A stretch of 64,000 bases of DNA, taken from the NCBI RefSeq assembly GCF_964355755.1, contig NC_092671.1, positions 3,421,001-3,485,000 of the forward strand, given 5' to 3'. The stretch is from Antedon mediterranea (Eukaryota > Echinodermata > Crinoidea > Comatulida > Antedonidae). Within the stretch, counting starts at the first letter, position 1. Each line of letters begins with the position of its first letter. Below, one piece after another: positions 22,701 through 37,700 of the stretch. A model generated the notes under the pieces. The model saw nothing but the letters and a program-made list of their open reading frames with translations, had not been told where the DNA came from and did not search any database. Both the position numbers and the translations under genes were made by a program.

Positions 22701-25700
22701 TTGAATACAGTATCTTCTTTCTTTTAATGGGTTTTTATGTGAGATGTTTGTTATTCACTTTTGAAATCCTGTAAAATCCCAACTATCATTAGGGAAAAAA
22801 ATACATGTAGTTGTTCCGTTATGTTCTCCCTCCCCCAGTACAGCAGTAGTTAAGTATTTTTTTCATGATTTTGTTTATTAAAAACTGTTTCTGGTGTTAT
22901 GTTACAAGTACACATCATTGTCACATTTTTAATAAAACCTTTTATGTAGTAAAAACAGTTATTCAAATACCTTGGACTAGAAACGTGAGCTATCATAAAT
23001 AGCTTACAATACTAGCCTGTATTTTATGTACACTCTGTATTGCTTGCATTTAAAATGCACACACATAAATATAGCCTAGAGAGAATACTATGACCTCTTG
23101 TCGTGACCTCTGCTTCAGACCTTTTTAGCCATTGTACATTGAGGCATTTCTACAGCTGGAATACATATTGTCAACGTTGATTAAATTTTCCCCTCCAGAC
23201 CTTTCTGGTATTTTCATCACTTATTTAAAATTCTATTTATAATAATATGTTGAACAATAAGATATTATTCATAATTAGAATTCAAAGATTACAAACTGAA
23301 TATAAATTGATATACTGTATATGAACATCTGTTTGCTGTTGGTCGCATTTTTTTTTGTGTACATAAAGATATATTTTTACTTAGGGGATTTTTTAGATTT
23401 TTTTTTACAAATTCAGTGTTGTTTACTTTCTCGTGAATTAAGAACCTATTTTAAGTACCTTTTTGCTTTGAGAATTTCTAGGTTTTGTAAGAAATACGTT
23501 TTCTTTATCTTTATAATATTATTAGTTTCAATAACTGGTACAGTAGGTACAGTTGAGAGTTCTGTGTTTGTTTATGCATTTTATGGTATTAATTACTATT
23601 AATGTAATGTAATTTATTAACTATAGATTTACTTATATAAATAACATTAAATCAACCAACTGTTTAAAATTGTGGAATTGTGTAAATTTATTTATTGTCC
23701 AACACCAATCTATAGTCGCCTTCATTTTAAAAGTTTGTACAATAGTTATACGTGCTAGGCTCGCACTGGCCGATCGCCAAGTCGCCATAGGCGAAAACGT
23801 TTCTAGATTGGTGAAAAATAAAACGGCTACTTTAGCCATTTTGGCGATGACATTTGATAAAATAGATAATTCAATAATCATTTTGGCGAAAGCATAAAGT
23901 CCAACTAAAAGGTCCATTTGTCGATCTCCAAGCATTTATTTTGTTCGTTATCACGTTGTTTACTTCAAGCTCCATTTTTCGTCAACTTGTTTCGTTGTAC
24001 CAGGCGTCTCTTTGTTATTTCAAAAAGATGGAGATACTGTAGCAGAGGTAGACTGCACGTGCACAGAGAGACAGACGTTACACGACACATGGATGATGAA
24101 GTCTACCCAAACTATCACGTGTTGTGCGCTGCACAAACGATTGACTACGTAGCCGACGGTCGGCTAATTACCGGGATTGTCTATTTTTTGATAGGGGTGT
24201 ACTTTTCAGATTAAAAAGAAACATTATAGTATCTTCGATGAATTACGTCTTAATCTTATCGAAATGAAAAATGTATGCGTTATGCATTTTAGAATCTTCC
24301 AATTTAATGTAGTTTCATATTTTACCCTTAATAAACTTCCCTCGTGCGTCAGTGTAACAAAACAACATGCGGGAAATGGTAGAGTCTAACGGGGATTTAG
24401 CTAAACACACACGTGGATCTAAGCGGGGCCGGCCGCCGGCTTCTGTGTTGTTGTGTAAATAAATAATAATCGGGATAAATTTCTCGCCCTGACAGAAACG
24501 CTTCGGCGCAGCCTTGAGAAGGGATGGAAAGACGTGTACTCTGTGCTTTGGCCTACAGTATATTATCCTACGTTTAACAACGATACGAGTGTTCGTTTGC
24601 TAGGAATTTTCCTCAATATTTTTAGCATACGATATACCGTTGCGTTGTTGTACATAATTTTGTAGGCCTAGGCCGGCAGTTCTGCACTTTCGCACCTCTT
24701 GAGCATACCCAATTTAAAAACATTAACCCGCTGCGCGGCGGTGATTCTAGGACACGATTTTCGCCTGGTACGCCATGGAAGCCGTCACACGCAAACATGA
24801 CCAGCCAAGCGTAAAAAAACAAAAGTAACATAGCGTTCAGGGGATTTCAGAAAACTGTAAAATGTTTCTTATTAAATTGATAACTGTATGAATGCTGTAT
24901 GATTAAAAACAATTTGAACAATTGTTTTGATCATTTAAAAAAAATGATTTTTTTAATCATACAGTGATTTAGGCATGGTGCTACCCCAGACGTGTGTAAC
25001 AAGAAATTGTCTAGGCTACATCCATAGAATACATTAATTATCTAATAATTAAATTTATTTTATTTCAATACATTAAATCTTATTGTAAATTCAATATAAA
25101 TTTTAGTTCTGTTAGGTATCCCAATGAAAAAATTCAGATTAATTTTTTTTACTTTTTCTTTCAGTTAACCATAAAGAACTTAATGTAATTAGCATTTTAC
25201 AATTTAAATGATTGAAATCCGATTACCCGTTCTAAAGTTATGGTTATTTAAAGTGGTAACAAATATACGAATTTTTGCCTAAAAATTGTGTTTTTTGCAG
25301 TTAAAATTGGAAGCATTTTTAAAAGGTTATAACTTTTACAATAATTAGTTAAAAGTTTTGAATTTTGTTAAACCTATAGATATCACAGAGTTATACAACT
25401 TTTTTTTTTTTTGGTGCCTCAACGAAACCTATTTTTTAAATTATTGGTCCGCAAAGTGGTAGGAAAGCATTTAGTGTCCATTTTTGCTGGAATTCCCTAA
25501 AAAATGAAAATACTGCAATTTTTCAATGATCTGTAACTTTTGAACTACTGTACTAATTCATTTAATTTTTTTTGTACTTGTTAGAATGTAGTGTAAATTT
25601 CATTAATACATATATTTTAGATGTGTATATGAAAAAAAAATAATTTTTTAATGGTGAAATTTAAAATTATAAAAAAAAAAATATGAAAAAGTATGTTAAA

Positions 25701-28700
25701 AACTGTGTGTACTGTTTCCTTTCTTTTACACTAATTTTTGTTAAGTATGATTATTCGATTATTTTAATATACTTTATATTTATAATTTCAATCATAAATA
25801 CTATTATATATAACTTTTGAATACGTAAAACAAGATTTTAGGCCCGTATGATTATGACACCAAATCTAAGCCGGGCTAAGATATGCTATTGACACACAAT
25901 GGGTCAAAATAAACTCATTTAAAATAATCAATGTTAATTAAAACAATTAATTGTTTACCTGAATAGTATATATAACAATATAAAAATTGTTTTCTTTTCG
26001 TATTTCTAACCATAAGTATGTTATTAACTTGAAATACGGAGCTAAAGTTTAGGCCAAGTCACGGCTTACTTGCGATCAGCAGTCGCTCCCGTAAAAGTAT
26101 TTCGGTCGCAGTTAATGACTTTCGACCGCCATATACAGAGTCAAATGTAACGTTGGTAAATTAGCTTAATAAATTTCTTCGGTACATTTTAACCTAACGC
26201 ATTTGCATTGTATACTTGAATAATAAATCTTCCACACATTACATCAATTTTAAGTTGTTAAATTAATGTGTAAAACCAGATATTCTACGACGGAATAGGA
26301 CATGTCAATCTCCGACATCGCTGCTGTCACACATCTCGCGTTGAGCTGGCCGAAGTCGAGCGAGGAAAACTAAACAACGTGTTCAAAATATGGAACCTAC
26401 CATTCGCTGATAGGGTGCATTGATGTATTAAACGGAAAACGTCACAACAAACTAGCGCGTACTTTACAGTACAATATTTTACTCACTACAATATTCACCG
26501 GATTATAATGGTTCAATCTTCGAAATTCTGAACGGGATTTACGCCTCATGCACCATTTTAAAATGTAGTTCGCACAATTACCATGCACAATACGTTTGTA
26601 ATCTATGTTTTATCGATTTCAATGTAGATTTAGCTATAATTTAATACCAAAGTCCATCAAATTTTTCCATAAACGGTGATTCAAAATTGGTTTTTTGTCA
26701 CCAAAATTGGTCTTTCTTTACTAAAAACCTATTTATAGAAGACGATTTTCACATCAAATTAAAGCTCATTTAAAGCCTGATAACATACAACAAAAATTAA
26801 TCCGCTAGCTTCAATGGTAATCATGCGATCGTGTTTTGAAAACTGATGGGTATTTTCCAATGAGGTTTTCAACGCGCGGAAATCGGCTCGACGGGATTTT
26901 AGAACCGTTTTAAAATTGCATTTTCTCGGCAACTACTTCATTAATTTTAATTGTAAACACACTTATACATAGTAGTACTTTCAAACAATATAAATTTTTA
27001 AAGTATTAATTAAGAGTGAACACGATTTATTTACCATCAAAGTCATACTACTTATTCGAATTTTTTTTAATATTTCAAAAGTGAAACCCCTCTGTACGCT
27101 TTCATTGGGATACCTAGTTATATCCACTCTTATAATATTGTATTTAGATATTATAATTTAGTCTTTCCTTCATCCGGTATAAATGATTTATGATTGTTTT
27201 TCATTACATAATTTCCTTGAGGTCAAAGGTTATATATTATTATTAAGTAGGAATACAGTATCCCAATACCGGACACCCTTGGGCGGGCATATATTTTCCG
27301 GTTTTTCGAAAGTCCGGTTTCCTGAAAACATATTTTTAAAGTCATCACGTTGTCACCGAATGCTGCCCGGTACGGTCTCCTAGCGTAGGCAAGGCCTAGG
27401 CTAGGCTATGATTGTGTCAATCTAGTTTTAATTAAATAAATACTGATAGGCCTAGGCCTACTTTATTAATATTAAGCTACAGTAATTCAATTTACCTTTT
27501 TTAAAAGTTACATTATTTACTGTACCAATAAAACATGTTACAATAGTAAATTATTGTTTCTCAATGTGTTCTTAACGGCAAAAAGGCCTACGTACGTACG
27601 TACGGTGAACATAATTTCGGTCTGTTTATTGTTTTTCGTGAGCTAGCTAGCAGCAGCAGCATGGGTGAAGGGCTTTGATTGATGCGCATGTGCAGAGGTG
27701 TCATAATCAAATAAAAACGCCCACACCTAGACCACATGTTTTTTAAGCTCCTTTATTTTGACGTAATTTGATAGCAATGATGAAAATTGATTAGGTAAAC
27801 GAGCCAAGCAATAATGACACAATAATTAATTGGTAACATTTCAAAGTTTATTAACACTAGTTAAGTCAAGTTCATTCCGTTTACGTTTTGCCATAATGAT
27901 TTCCAAATTTATAATGATGCACATTTTTAGTCCCGTTTTTTTTAGTGAAACATTTAAAGTCCTATTGCAATTGTGAATTTAACAATAATTTAAACAAAAC
28001 AAAGACACAGGAATGTAAATTTAACTTTATTAAAAAACAATTCATATGCTAAAAAACAGGGAGTTGTTAACAACTCCCTGCTAAAAACAATAGAGACATA
28101 GCGCTTCGATGTGAAAAAGCCCACCGCAGTTCGATACGCAACAAAGCAATTGCCGCCTCGTGGGTTAACAATGAACTGACCTGTCAATCACAGTGTAGTG
28201 CTCCATGGCAACATTATTTGATCGTACCGCGAAACGTCGCGCACTTCATGCATGGTGAGGGTATGGTTAAAAGCTTTTGTACATTGTGAATGTAGTGAAT
28301 CCGAGTCAGCGACGACGATGTTACGTTGTTTTCGTAAATATTTGGAGTTTTTTAACCGTCAGTCCGGTTTTCAGACGCTAATTTTCGTGTTTTGTACTTC
28401 ATAATTTGTCCGGATTCCGGAATTGGGTATTCCGGTGTTCATAATAAATTACAGTACATTTAGAATAGGGACAAATTGGGCCCTCCAAAAAAGTCCGGTT
28501 TTTCGTGAATTCCGGTTTTGGGAGAGTCCGGTATTGGGAGAGTTGACTGTACAAACATTAATGGTTAAAAGATTGATTGCATTAACTGGCCTGGCAATAT
28601 ACAGTATTTTATTTTAGCAATAATAAGTAAAACAATTTTCCATCTAAAGAGTGTTTCTTCTATAGCAAGACATACATTGAACATGTCAGTAATTCCTAGA

Positions 28701-31700
28701 ATAATGGTAATTTTGTGTCTTTAATTTGTCCATCTGGTTGACAACAATGCTGTCTTTGTTTGCAATGTTATGTAATCTTCAACCTGTTGTTAGAATATCA
28801 TGACTCGTACAAACAAGTGACAAAAAGAAGAAACAATCATTTATTTTGGTATATTTTTGTTTAATGTTTTGAATCTGTTTTATATAATTGGGCATAGGCC
28901 TATTCACATAAACACACCCATTGGTATGAAAAACTACAAAATTAAATGTCAACAGTACGAATTGTATCAAAAGGTTAAATTGTAATAGTGGATCATGGCA
29001 GTTACAAATTATTCCAATTACTGTAAAGTATTGTTATATTAAGTTTGTTCTCGGAAAAAAAAAAAATGAAATTGTTGTCATTTCTGAAAAAATAAAATAT
29101 TTTGTTTTGGTCTAATTGATATTTAAAATTTAGAAATGCTAATTTTTAGAACCCTTTTTAAAATTTACCTATAATAATATTTATAAATAGAAATTGTTAC
29201 ACAATCCTGATCGTAAACTACAATTTACATGCTTCATTAATCTTTGGTAATTGTGATTTTGCAGATGTTTTTTGTTCTTTCTGTGCCATTTTAAAATAAA
29301 ATGTATATTTCAATAATAATTATTATAATTATTAGGTAAATAGTTTTAAAAATATATAGTAAAGTATACAGTATTATTGGCTATTTTGATTTTTAAAATT
29401 GAAAAAAAAAATAACAGATTCAGATTAATTTTAAACAAAGATAATAAAATAGAAAGAAAGAATAAACAAGCAGGAATGTGCGATACTCGGGGTACAGCAG
29501 CAAAAGAAGCTGTAATGACGTCATAAGACCGGATGTAACGTCACATACACATCAATAATCTCGCTACCAAATACGGCTATACGGTACCATCTTCGAGACG
29601 TGATATGGCTGCATCCGGTTAGAAAGTAAAAAATCCGGCTCTATAGCTTTGAGGACATGTATGTAGTATATTCATGCCAAATCCCAGCTCAATACTACAA
29701 CAAATAAGGGAGGAGTAGTACTTTATAAATCGCACTTTTTACTCAATAGTGTGTGTCCAGATGGAAGAAGAAGAGAAGGTGAGAGAGTACTAGACTCGGG
29801 CACTCCGAGTAAAAAAAACGGAAGCTAATTACAATACAGTATAACCAAACTCAATGAATTTTCACATTAAAGTCAATATTTAATTGCCTAATTTATGTAA
29901 ACAGCAATTATGTCACAACTGTATGAAAAAATAAAACGATCAGCTGTTATTATGAAAATACAGTAAACGAACATTTACACCAGGCGGTATTTCTACAATT
30001 GTTTAGGTTATTGTATTAAACATAACCATTTTTCCAAAATATTTCTTGATCTGTTAACAAATTGGTTATATCCAAATTATAATCCTGTTTTGGCTTAAAA
30101 TATTTAATATTAATAATGCTTGTTATTACATTACTGATTTGAACTGTGATATTGTTGTACTTTATCATGGACTACAAGATCAGTGTCTGTACAGCTTGTT
30201 AATTAACATAACAAAACTGTGCTCAGTGAAGCGTGAGGGCTGCACTCTGTGTGCAATCTTTAACACAAAGGCAAATCCATTTTCTATGCTGTAGTGTTGT
30301 GTTATGTATGGTTTCATAGTCCAACTTACTCTTTGTTTGTCTAGTTTTCACTAGATTCTCTTGTTGTTGAAGTTATTTTTAATAAGAAGTTTGTTATCCT
30401 ACCTGAAATCTTTGCAGTACAAATTTATTATTCATAGTCCAAAGTATTTTGCATTGAAAAACCATAACCCTTTTATATAACAAAGAAAACTATTGGAAAA
30501 TTAAAGAAGAAGATTGAAGATTAATTAATAACATTTTAAAGGGCAAATTAAGCAAAATAGAATTATTATTACTTAGAAGTAGTCTTTGTTTTTCAAGTAA
30601 TTCTATTTATTACAAAACAGCTCCTCCTCCCTTCCCACAAAAAAATAAAAGTTACAAATTATAGAAAAAAATCAGGATATTTCCCCCCTCGCCTTGTGAT
30701 ACATACAAAAACCTATTGTTGTTTGTTCCCTGTTTTTTGTAGTGTCAATATGTTTATGTAATGAAATTCTACAATATATAGCCTTACATTTTTTTAATGC
30801 AAAAAAATACAAAATTCACCGAACTTAAAAAATAATGTATTTTATTACTTGCATTTGGCAACAACATACAATCCAATTATAAAATGGTTTATGATTTCGT
30901 TGAGGAGAAATATTACAGATGATGATTATTTTCATATCTCAGGTCGTAATTGATAGTAGATTACGTTCCATCCAATGCATTTTATATTCTCCTCAACCAA
31001 TAGACAGCATTGAATGATTGTCATGACAACTGACTGAATATAAAAAAAAATCTATATAAAATTCACCAACTGGCAATTGTTATAAAAATTATGAATCACA
31101 TATTTACAAACTATTATCTGAATTAACATTGAAAGTCTTAAAGCCTTTATCACATTTATAGAGGGGTTCTTTCCTTTTAACAAAAAGGTTCAAATGCAAG
31201 ACTGTAATACTGTACTACTGTATGAACCTGTGGCCTTAAAATGGACCTGAAATGGAATTTTGATTTTCAAGAAATTCACACATGTTATTTAAATGTATCA
31301 AATTAACACAAACCCATACAAATAAAAACAAAATGTATAGTATTTTGAGTAAAAACGAAATTTTAAGATACCATGGTAAATTAGCGAAAATTACTCACGC
31401 CATTGCAATATTCTATTTCAACGGCCGTCAGAAGCCTCTATATTCACGACGTCACATATACACACGATGATATCGAGAGCGTGTATGCCGCCCGATAGTC
31501 GGTGAATGATCGACGGCCTGGAAAGATACGCGAAGCGTTGACACTAATAGTAATTTATTCAATATCTAATGTTGTTGAAATATACTGTAGGTCCCTATAA
31601 AATGTACTTCGTTTGTTCTAAAACCCAAATTTAGAAGGCCTACTACCTCCCAAACCTTTACTAGGCCTAGGTCCCCAATCCAGCGCGCGGAGTCGATCCA

Positions 31701-34700
31701 CCACCCACATCATGCGGCGAGGCTCCGTTTCATGTGCATCCAAGGACCAAAGCGATATCAACAACTTGCTGCGCTCATTGTCAAGCCAAAGTAAAATATG
31801 AATAAAATTCGTTTTCGAACTGCCTGATTCGTGACAAATAAATTATCATCTCATATTACTAATTTAATTCTGCTAAACTAAAAACTAAAGATTACACATT
31901 TTAGCAGTATAAATTACGAACGAATATACAAAATACACGAACGGAAAATATGGATACGCATCATTGCGCACGGAGCTGTATCCCGGACAACGTTGCCAGG
32001 CCAGAAAAAAACCGTTGATTTTAAGATCTTAAATCGTCATTTACTCGATGAATAACGTTTATACGGTAATAATTTTATCTAAAAAAAATTCTAAATACGT
32101 TTCTGCAAATGCACAAGCATTTTTTAGAAAATACTCCATAGATTTCAAGAGTTATAGCCAAAAAACTAAACTGCAAATTGTCCATTGGAGGGATAGGAAT
32201 ATATTCGCAAAGTGACGTCACCCGCAAATTTTTTGGATTTTCAAATGGGGCTTTCCCCAAAAGGGCCTTTCCCTAAAAGGGCCAATTTATATTTTGTAAC
32301 AATATACATTCTAGCAACACCTAATAGCCCCCAAAACATCATTCTAAAATGAAAAAAATCGAAAATCCATTTCAGGTCCATTTTATTTTAACCAAGTAGT
32401 TAAAATTTGCCTCCTGGAACTGTATGGTTCACTAGGATTGTCATGAGCTAGGCCTATTTATTTAAGAAATGGTATTTCTAACTACACCACTATTTTTCAG
32501 AATAAGAATACTGTAAACGGAAGTATTGTAATGTTTATTTACCATAATCAATTGTGAAAAAATCAATTTACACATAAACATTGCTTCAGTGGTTTTATGT
32601 GCCTGAAATTGTTTGTACAGTGAATTCATAAAAAATGTAACTACTGTATACTGCTAAAATTATTATGTAGAAGATTACTCTATGTTTAAAAAAATACTTT
32701 CAACTTCATTTCATTTAATGAATTAAACTATGTGTAGTGTATAATTTACAGTAGTACACTTGAAGAATTTATTTAGTGGAATTTTTATCTATTTGACCCC
32801 AAAAGAAATCAGACTACCGTATATTTTGGTGTATAAGTTGCACTTTTCACACGCAAATTTACCTCTAAATTAAGGATGCGTTTTATACACCGAACATAAA
32901 TGCCTCACCACACAGATTGTACATATTGTTGGCTAGGCCTGGGCTTTTTCAGGTAAGGCCTAGTACTAAGAGTACAGATTGTACATATTGTTGGCTAGGC
33001 CTGGGCTTTTTCAGGTAAGGCCTACTGTAGTACTAAGACAAGAGTAGGCCTACAGGTAGCTACTACAGTGTACTAACGTAACAGCAACCTGCTTCTGCCT
33101 AGTTTTCAAGGCATTTTAGCGTGATGTTAAACTATATGATAAAAGATTTGTTCATTATGGAAACGTTTACGATTGGAATAGTATTATAGTTATACGCACG
33201 ATCGCCGACTGCTGTACCCCCAGTGATTGATGATGAAGACGTCGTACACACGACGAGCTACCAATTCAAATGTTCCAGTGATGATGCCATCATTCATATC
33301 AATCGTGGATCGGCACGGCAGCAGCAGAGAGCGTGATGCATGATTGTTGCGATCGGGGCTTGCAGTCTTGGTGTGGTAGCGAGGAACAATCACGCCCATC
33401 TTTATTTTCGCGATAATAATTTATTGTTGACCAATACACAGACACACAACCAGTAGGTATACAGTATAAGGATAAAATGATCGAGCGAGGCTAGCCCACA
33501 CACACGTGTTACACACACGGTCATGCACTCAATGTTGCGGGTGCGAAACTCATGAATAACAAGTTGGAAAGAACTGACGGAATGGGGAACTTCCCTTCTG
33601 GTTGAGGCTGGGTACCGCCGAGCCTAGGGAAGAAAAACCTAAATAAAGGACGCCGTTGTAATAGCAAAATATATTATTACAATAATATTGATTACAATTT
33701 AAAAAAACATTGTTTTGATGAAATATAAAGTACGTCTTATACATCGACGATATAAAAATACCGATATTTTACTCTCGGTTAGGGGGTGCGTCTTATACAC
33801 AGGTGCGACTTATACTGTACACCGAAATATACGGTATACATACAATCTACTGAAGTGTAAAATAAAAAGAAATTACTTGGGTAAATTTGAATTGTTTTGT
33901 TTTGTTAGCTAGAAAATTGAAGTCGAGTATACTGTACAGTACATTGTAATTTTATGTGCTGTTTTTATTTCTTTTTATTTCTTTTTATAACATCTGTTAC
34001 TGACAAAAATAATGGGATATTTTATGTTATCAAAATATAGTATGAAACTAAAATAATATATGAAAAAATTATGTAATTTAATAATAAGTTTTGTTACATT
34101 ATTAAATTAAGAAAAAGGAGAAAATACATTTTATCACTAGAATTTGTTTGTCGCATTTGTATTTTAGGAAATATACTGTGTTTCACGAATTGTTGTATAA
34201 ATAAGTATAAGTATGAATAGAGGATATTTAATTACTTACACTAAAGTTGTTTTGAGTTGAAACGAGTTGACATTTTAATTTATTTGTCTACAAAAGTAAA
34301 CAATTACTGTAGAAGCCTTGTCCTAATGAATACGGTTTTACATGTAGCTAACCTAGCACTTTGTAGATGAAAATTACTTAAGTGTTAATTTAATATAAAT
34401 TATAGATGAGGTTTCTTGGGTCGGATCGTGACAGAGTTTTTACATTATAAGTCTACTAAAAGTCAGCTATGGAAATAACATTAAATATTAAGTCTACTCT
34501 GACCTGACATGACACATTAAAGAACCACATGTTAACAGAAACTATATCAGAAAAAAAATTAATGCACTATACACTACTGTAAGTAATTTGCTTTTTATAA
34601 TGAATATTGTGTCTGTATCGTATTATTATTAAAAGAATTGTGGATAAAAGTCATTTGTATGTGATTGACATACTACAAATCATAACAGTTGAAGGCAACA

Positions 34701-37700
34701 ATGATAAAATAATGTGTATGTGATGATGATGGATTGCCTAAAATGACAACAAGACAAATTATTACAGTTACCATTAAGCTCTGTCTACACTATCAAACTA
34801 GTTTAAAAAAATGTGATGTGCCCAAATATGATAGTGATATGACATCACATCCATATATTGATAGCGTACACCAAGCGTAAAAGCTCAGTCCACACTATCA
34901 AACTAGTTTGACAAAAAAAGTGTGATGTTCCCAAATATGACAGCGATATACCTAAATATGATAGTGATACTGTATGACATCATCATGTCTATACTGTATA
35001 TGGGCACATCACATTTTTTTGTCACATAAAGTTTGATAGTGTAGACCGAGCTTTAGACTATTCTCAAGCATGTGTAAAACATCAGTGCTAAGCATTCAGA
35101 GAGGCAATTTGTATTTAAATATCTTATATGTTTTGGGGCAGACAATACATAGTGTGTCTGTTATGTACATTAGACAATGATGTACAGTACAGTATTTCAC
35201 ATGTGTACAAGATCAGTGCACTGCTATGAATTCAGAGATGGTTTTTTTTTCTATTTTTATGTTCAAAATATCAGGCTTGCATGTTTTGTTGCAGGCAATC
35301 ACAGTGTTTGTCACTGTCAGACAGATTTTAATGGTTTTACGACGATGCCTAACTGTGTATATAGTACAGCATACTAATAAATGTAAAAACTAGTAGAACC
35401 TCTGAGGAGACATTATTTAGGACCCAATAAAGTGTACGTTTTTTAATAAGATTGTCCCTGAACAGGCCTTATATACCGTATTTTCCGGAGTATAGGTCGA
35501 GACTTTGTGGGAAAATTTTAATTGCAAAATCGGGGGGTCGACTTATACTCCGACCATGCAATTTTTAAAAAAAATCAAGCCGAAAAAATTTGTTCAAAAG
35601 GCATCAGCTGTCAAGGCCTAGCAAGGTCAGTGGCCTATCATCAATCACTCACAGAAGTTTTCAATTTAATACCTACATTGTACAAAATAATACAACTCCA
35701 ACAAGTACTGGTACAAGTACTATTAATATATCACAAAGACTCATTTTGATGTTTATATTACGCTTTTAAGATAATTAAGATTAAATAGTTTTCGTTTGTG
35801 TTTTATATGCTTTCGTATTCACTCGCGAAAACATCGTAACACACACCACAAACGAACTACACGACATTGGAATGTCCATGCAGCATGTTTGTTATTGCGC
35901 GATATTTTCATCTATACACATGCGCAGTTTGTTTGTTCGTAATTACAATTACTGCGCATGTCTATTCATAAAATAAATTCTCCTTAGTTGGGCGCGTGTA
36001 CATTTACAGATAACGCGATTTACAACTACTCGCCTGTACAATTTAATAAGCCTCCTAACGGAAAACTTGTTTTAATTTATTCGAGTGACGCGAAAAAACA
36101 TCGCTGATGGCAAGTACTGTAACGCTACATCGCTGTCATTTATTATAGGCTGGCGAAGACTGCGGCGAAGTCATTGTGGTTTACATATAATAATAATAGA
36201 TTGTCTTATAAATATTATTGATTACATCTTAATACTATAAACAAACAACCACATTTCATACATTTCTAGCCCTCTTTAAACTTCAAAGTAAGTTGTGTTA
36301 TTAGCTGATTTTGGGGGTCGACTTAGGGCCTGTTCGTAGGGGTTGAAAATACCAGCTTATTCCCGATTTCCGTTCGCGTGATCCAATTAACTTTTGCCTC
36401 AGGCTACAAAAAATTCGAGGTAAAATGTTCACCAAATTTGCAGGTTATTTCAGCGATAATCCAATTATACTCGGCCTTCGAGGATAATAAATCTCCGATA
36501 GAGGCAATGTGTCAAATTTTGACAAACGTTCGCTGCCTAGGGCCGTCATTTCTCCTACGAAGCTCTTCCATACACGCTTCGAGAGCGATCGTCAGCTGGT
36601 GCTGTCCTTGTTGGTGTAGACCGCTTAGCTTAGTAGGCCTAGCTGGTCGGGGAGCCGCTGGTCGGTGGTGTTTCCGTCGTGTAATATTGGGCTCAAATTC
36701 TTCGTCAATGAGTAAAATAATGGTCGTCAGGAGAAGGCATATTTCGGCAGGATTATCGGCGTTAAGAGGCATAAGGTTTGTCGCAAGGATAAGCAGTGTA
36801 AAAGGTAGCAAGTAATTGTTATTGTAAAGAAAGATCGCGAGTAAAAAATATACAACACGAAACTAGCGTGCGAAAATGGGGTCGTAGGTTGTAAAGACAA
36901 CTGACCTTAAAACGTAATTTCCGGTTTGTGATTCGTCGATTAAGCATTTAAGCGGTTAAATATTTCAAGTACGAACAACGCTCAATTTATAACCCGAGGC
37001 ATGGGTGAAATTAAGCGCTTATTTTAACCACCGTACGAACACGACCCTATATTCAGGTAATACCAAAATCAACGTTATTCTAGGGCAAAGTTGGGGGTCG
37101 ACTTATACTTGGGGTCGACCTATACTCCGAAAAATACGGTATTGCCCTTCAAAAGAAATTGTCCAATTAATAAGGATGTCCTCTGAATAACGGGTGCCCC
37201 AAGTAGGAGGTTCTAATGTTACATCTAATAAATATGTTGCCATAATTTATTCCAAAATAATTAAATGATAAAAAAACAACCTTAAAACATTTTTTTTTAT
37301 TAATACAATTACAATACATCCATTGTAATAATTGTAATGGTATGAATACAGCTAATGCGTCGATGAAACTGTTCAGCTGTCAAGTTTAGTATTGAAATAA
37401 AGCAGCAAGTGTGGGTAGATAGTAGTAAAGCTTGGTGATATTCATTCAGAAATTGTCCTTAATTACATGTGTAGGGAATTTCCCTTTTAACAGTCCTCAC
37501 TGTACAATGATGGCAACCTGTTATGCATGAGTGATCTCATGAGTAAACATGGTTTTCAAGTCCTATTGGCCAGTGAGTTGCATTGTGTGACATTGACCAT
37601 CAAGGAGTGTATGGGAAAGTCCCTTTTCTATGATTTCTTCATTCTGAGGATAGTTCTCTTAGTCTTGGAGGATCTTTTTCTTTCACGAGAGCGCATTGGA

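Larger units (their letters stand above)
35391..37216. mobile_element. Pogo-like MITE family P copy split by a later insertion
   Basis: The left half (35391-35473, TAGAACCTCTGAGGAGAC) and right half (37142-37216, ending TAGGAGGTTCTA) join into one palindromic family P element once the 35474-37141 insertion is ignored. Confidence 0.65.

Noticed and set aside
23633-24214. Frames containing [18 protein letters not shown] and neighbours
   Set aside because: This reads like a dispersed repeat found in many invertebrate assemblies. No splice-supported exon was seen, and both strands are open.
24622-24831. Minus-strand 69-aa frame with a signal-peptide-like start
   Set aside because: It is a single short frame in ARID2 intron 3 with no supported continuation or similarity. 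It could be a chance hydrophobic start.
36378-36815. Overlapping frames of 145 aa (plus) and 99 aa (minus)
   Set aside because: They lie inside the nested Harbinger-like element. Neither shows a nuclease or DNA-binding signature I can name, so I did not call a transposase.
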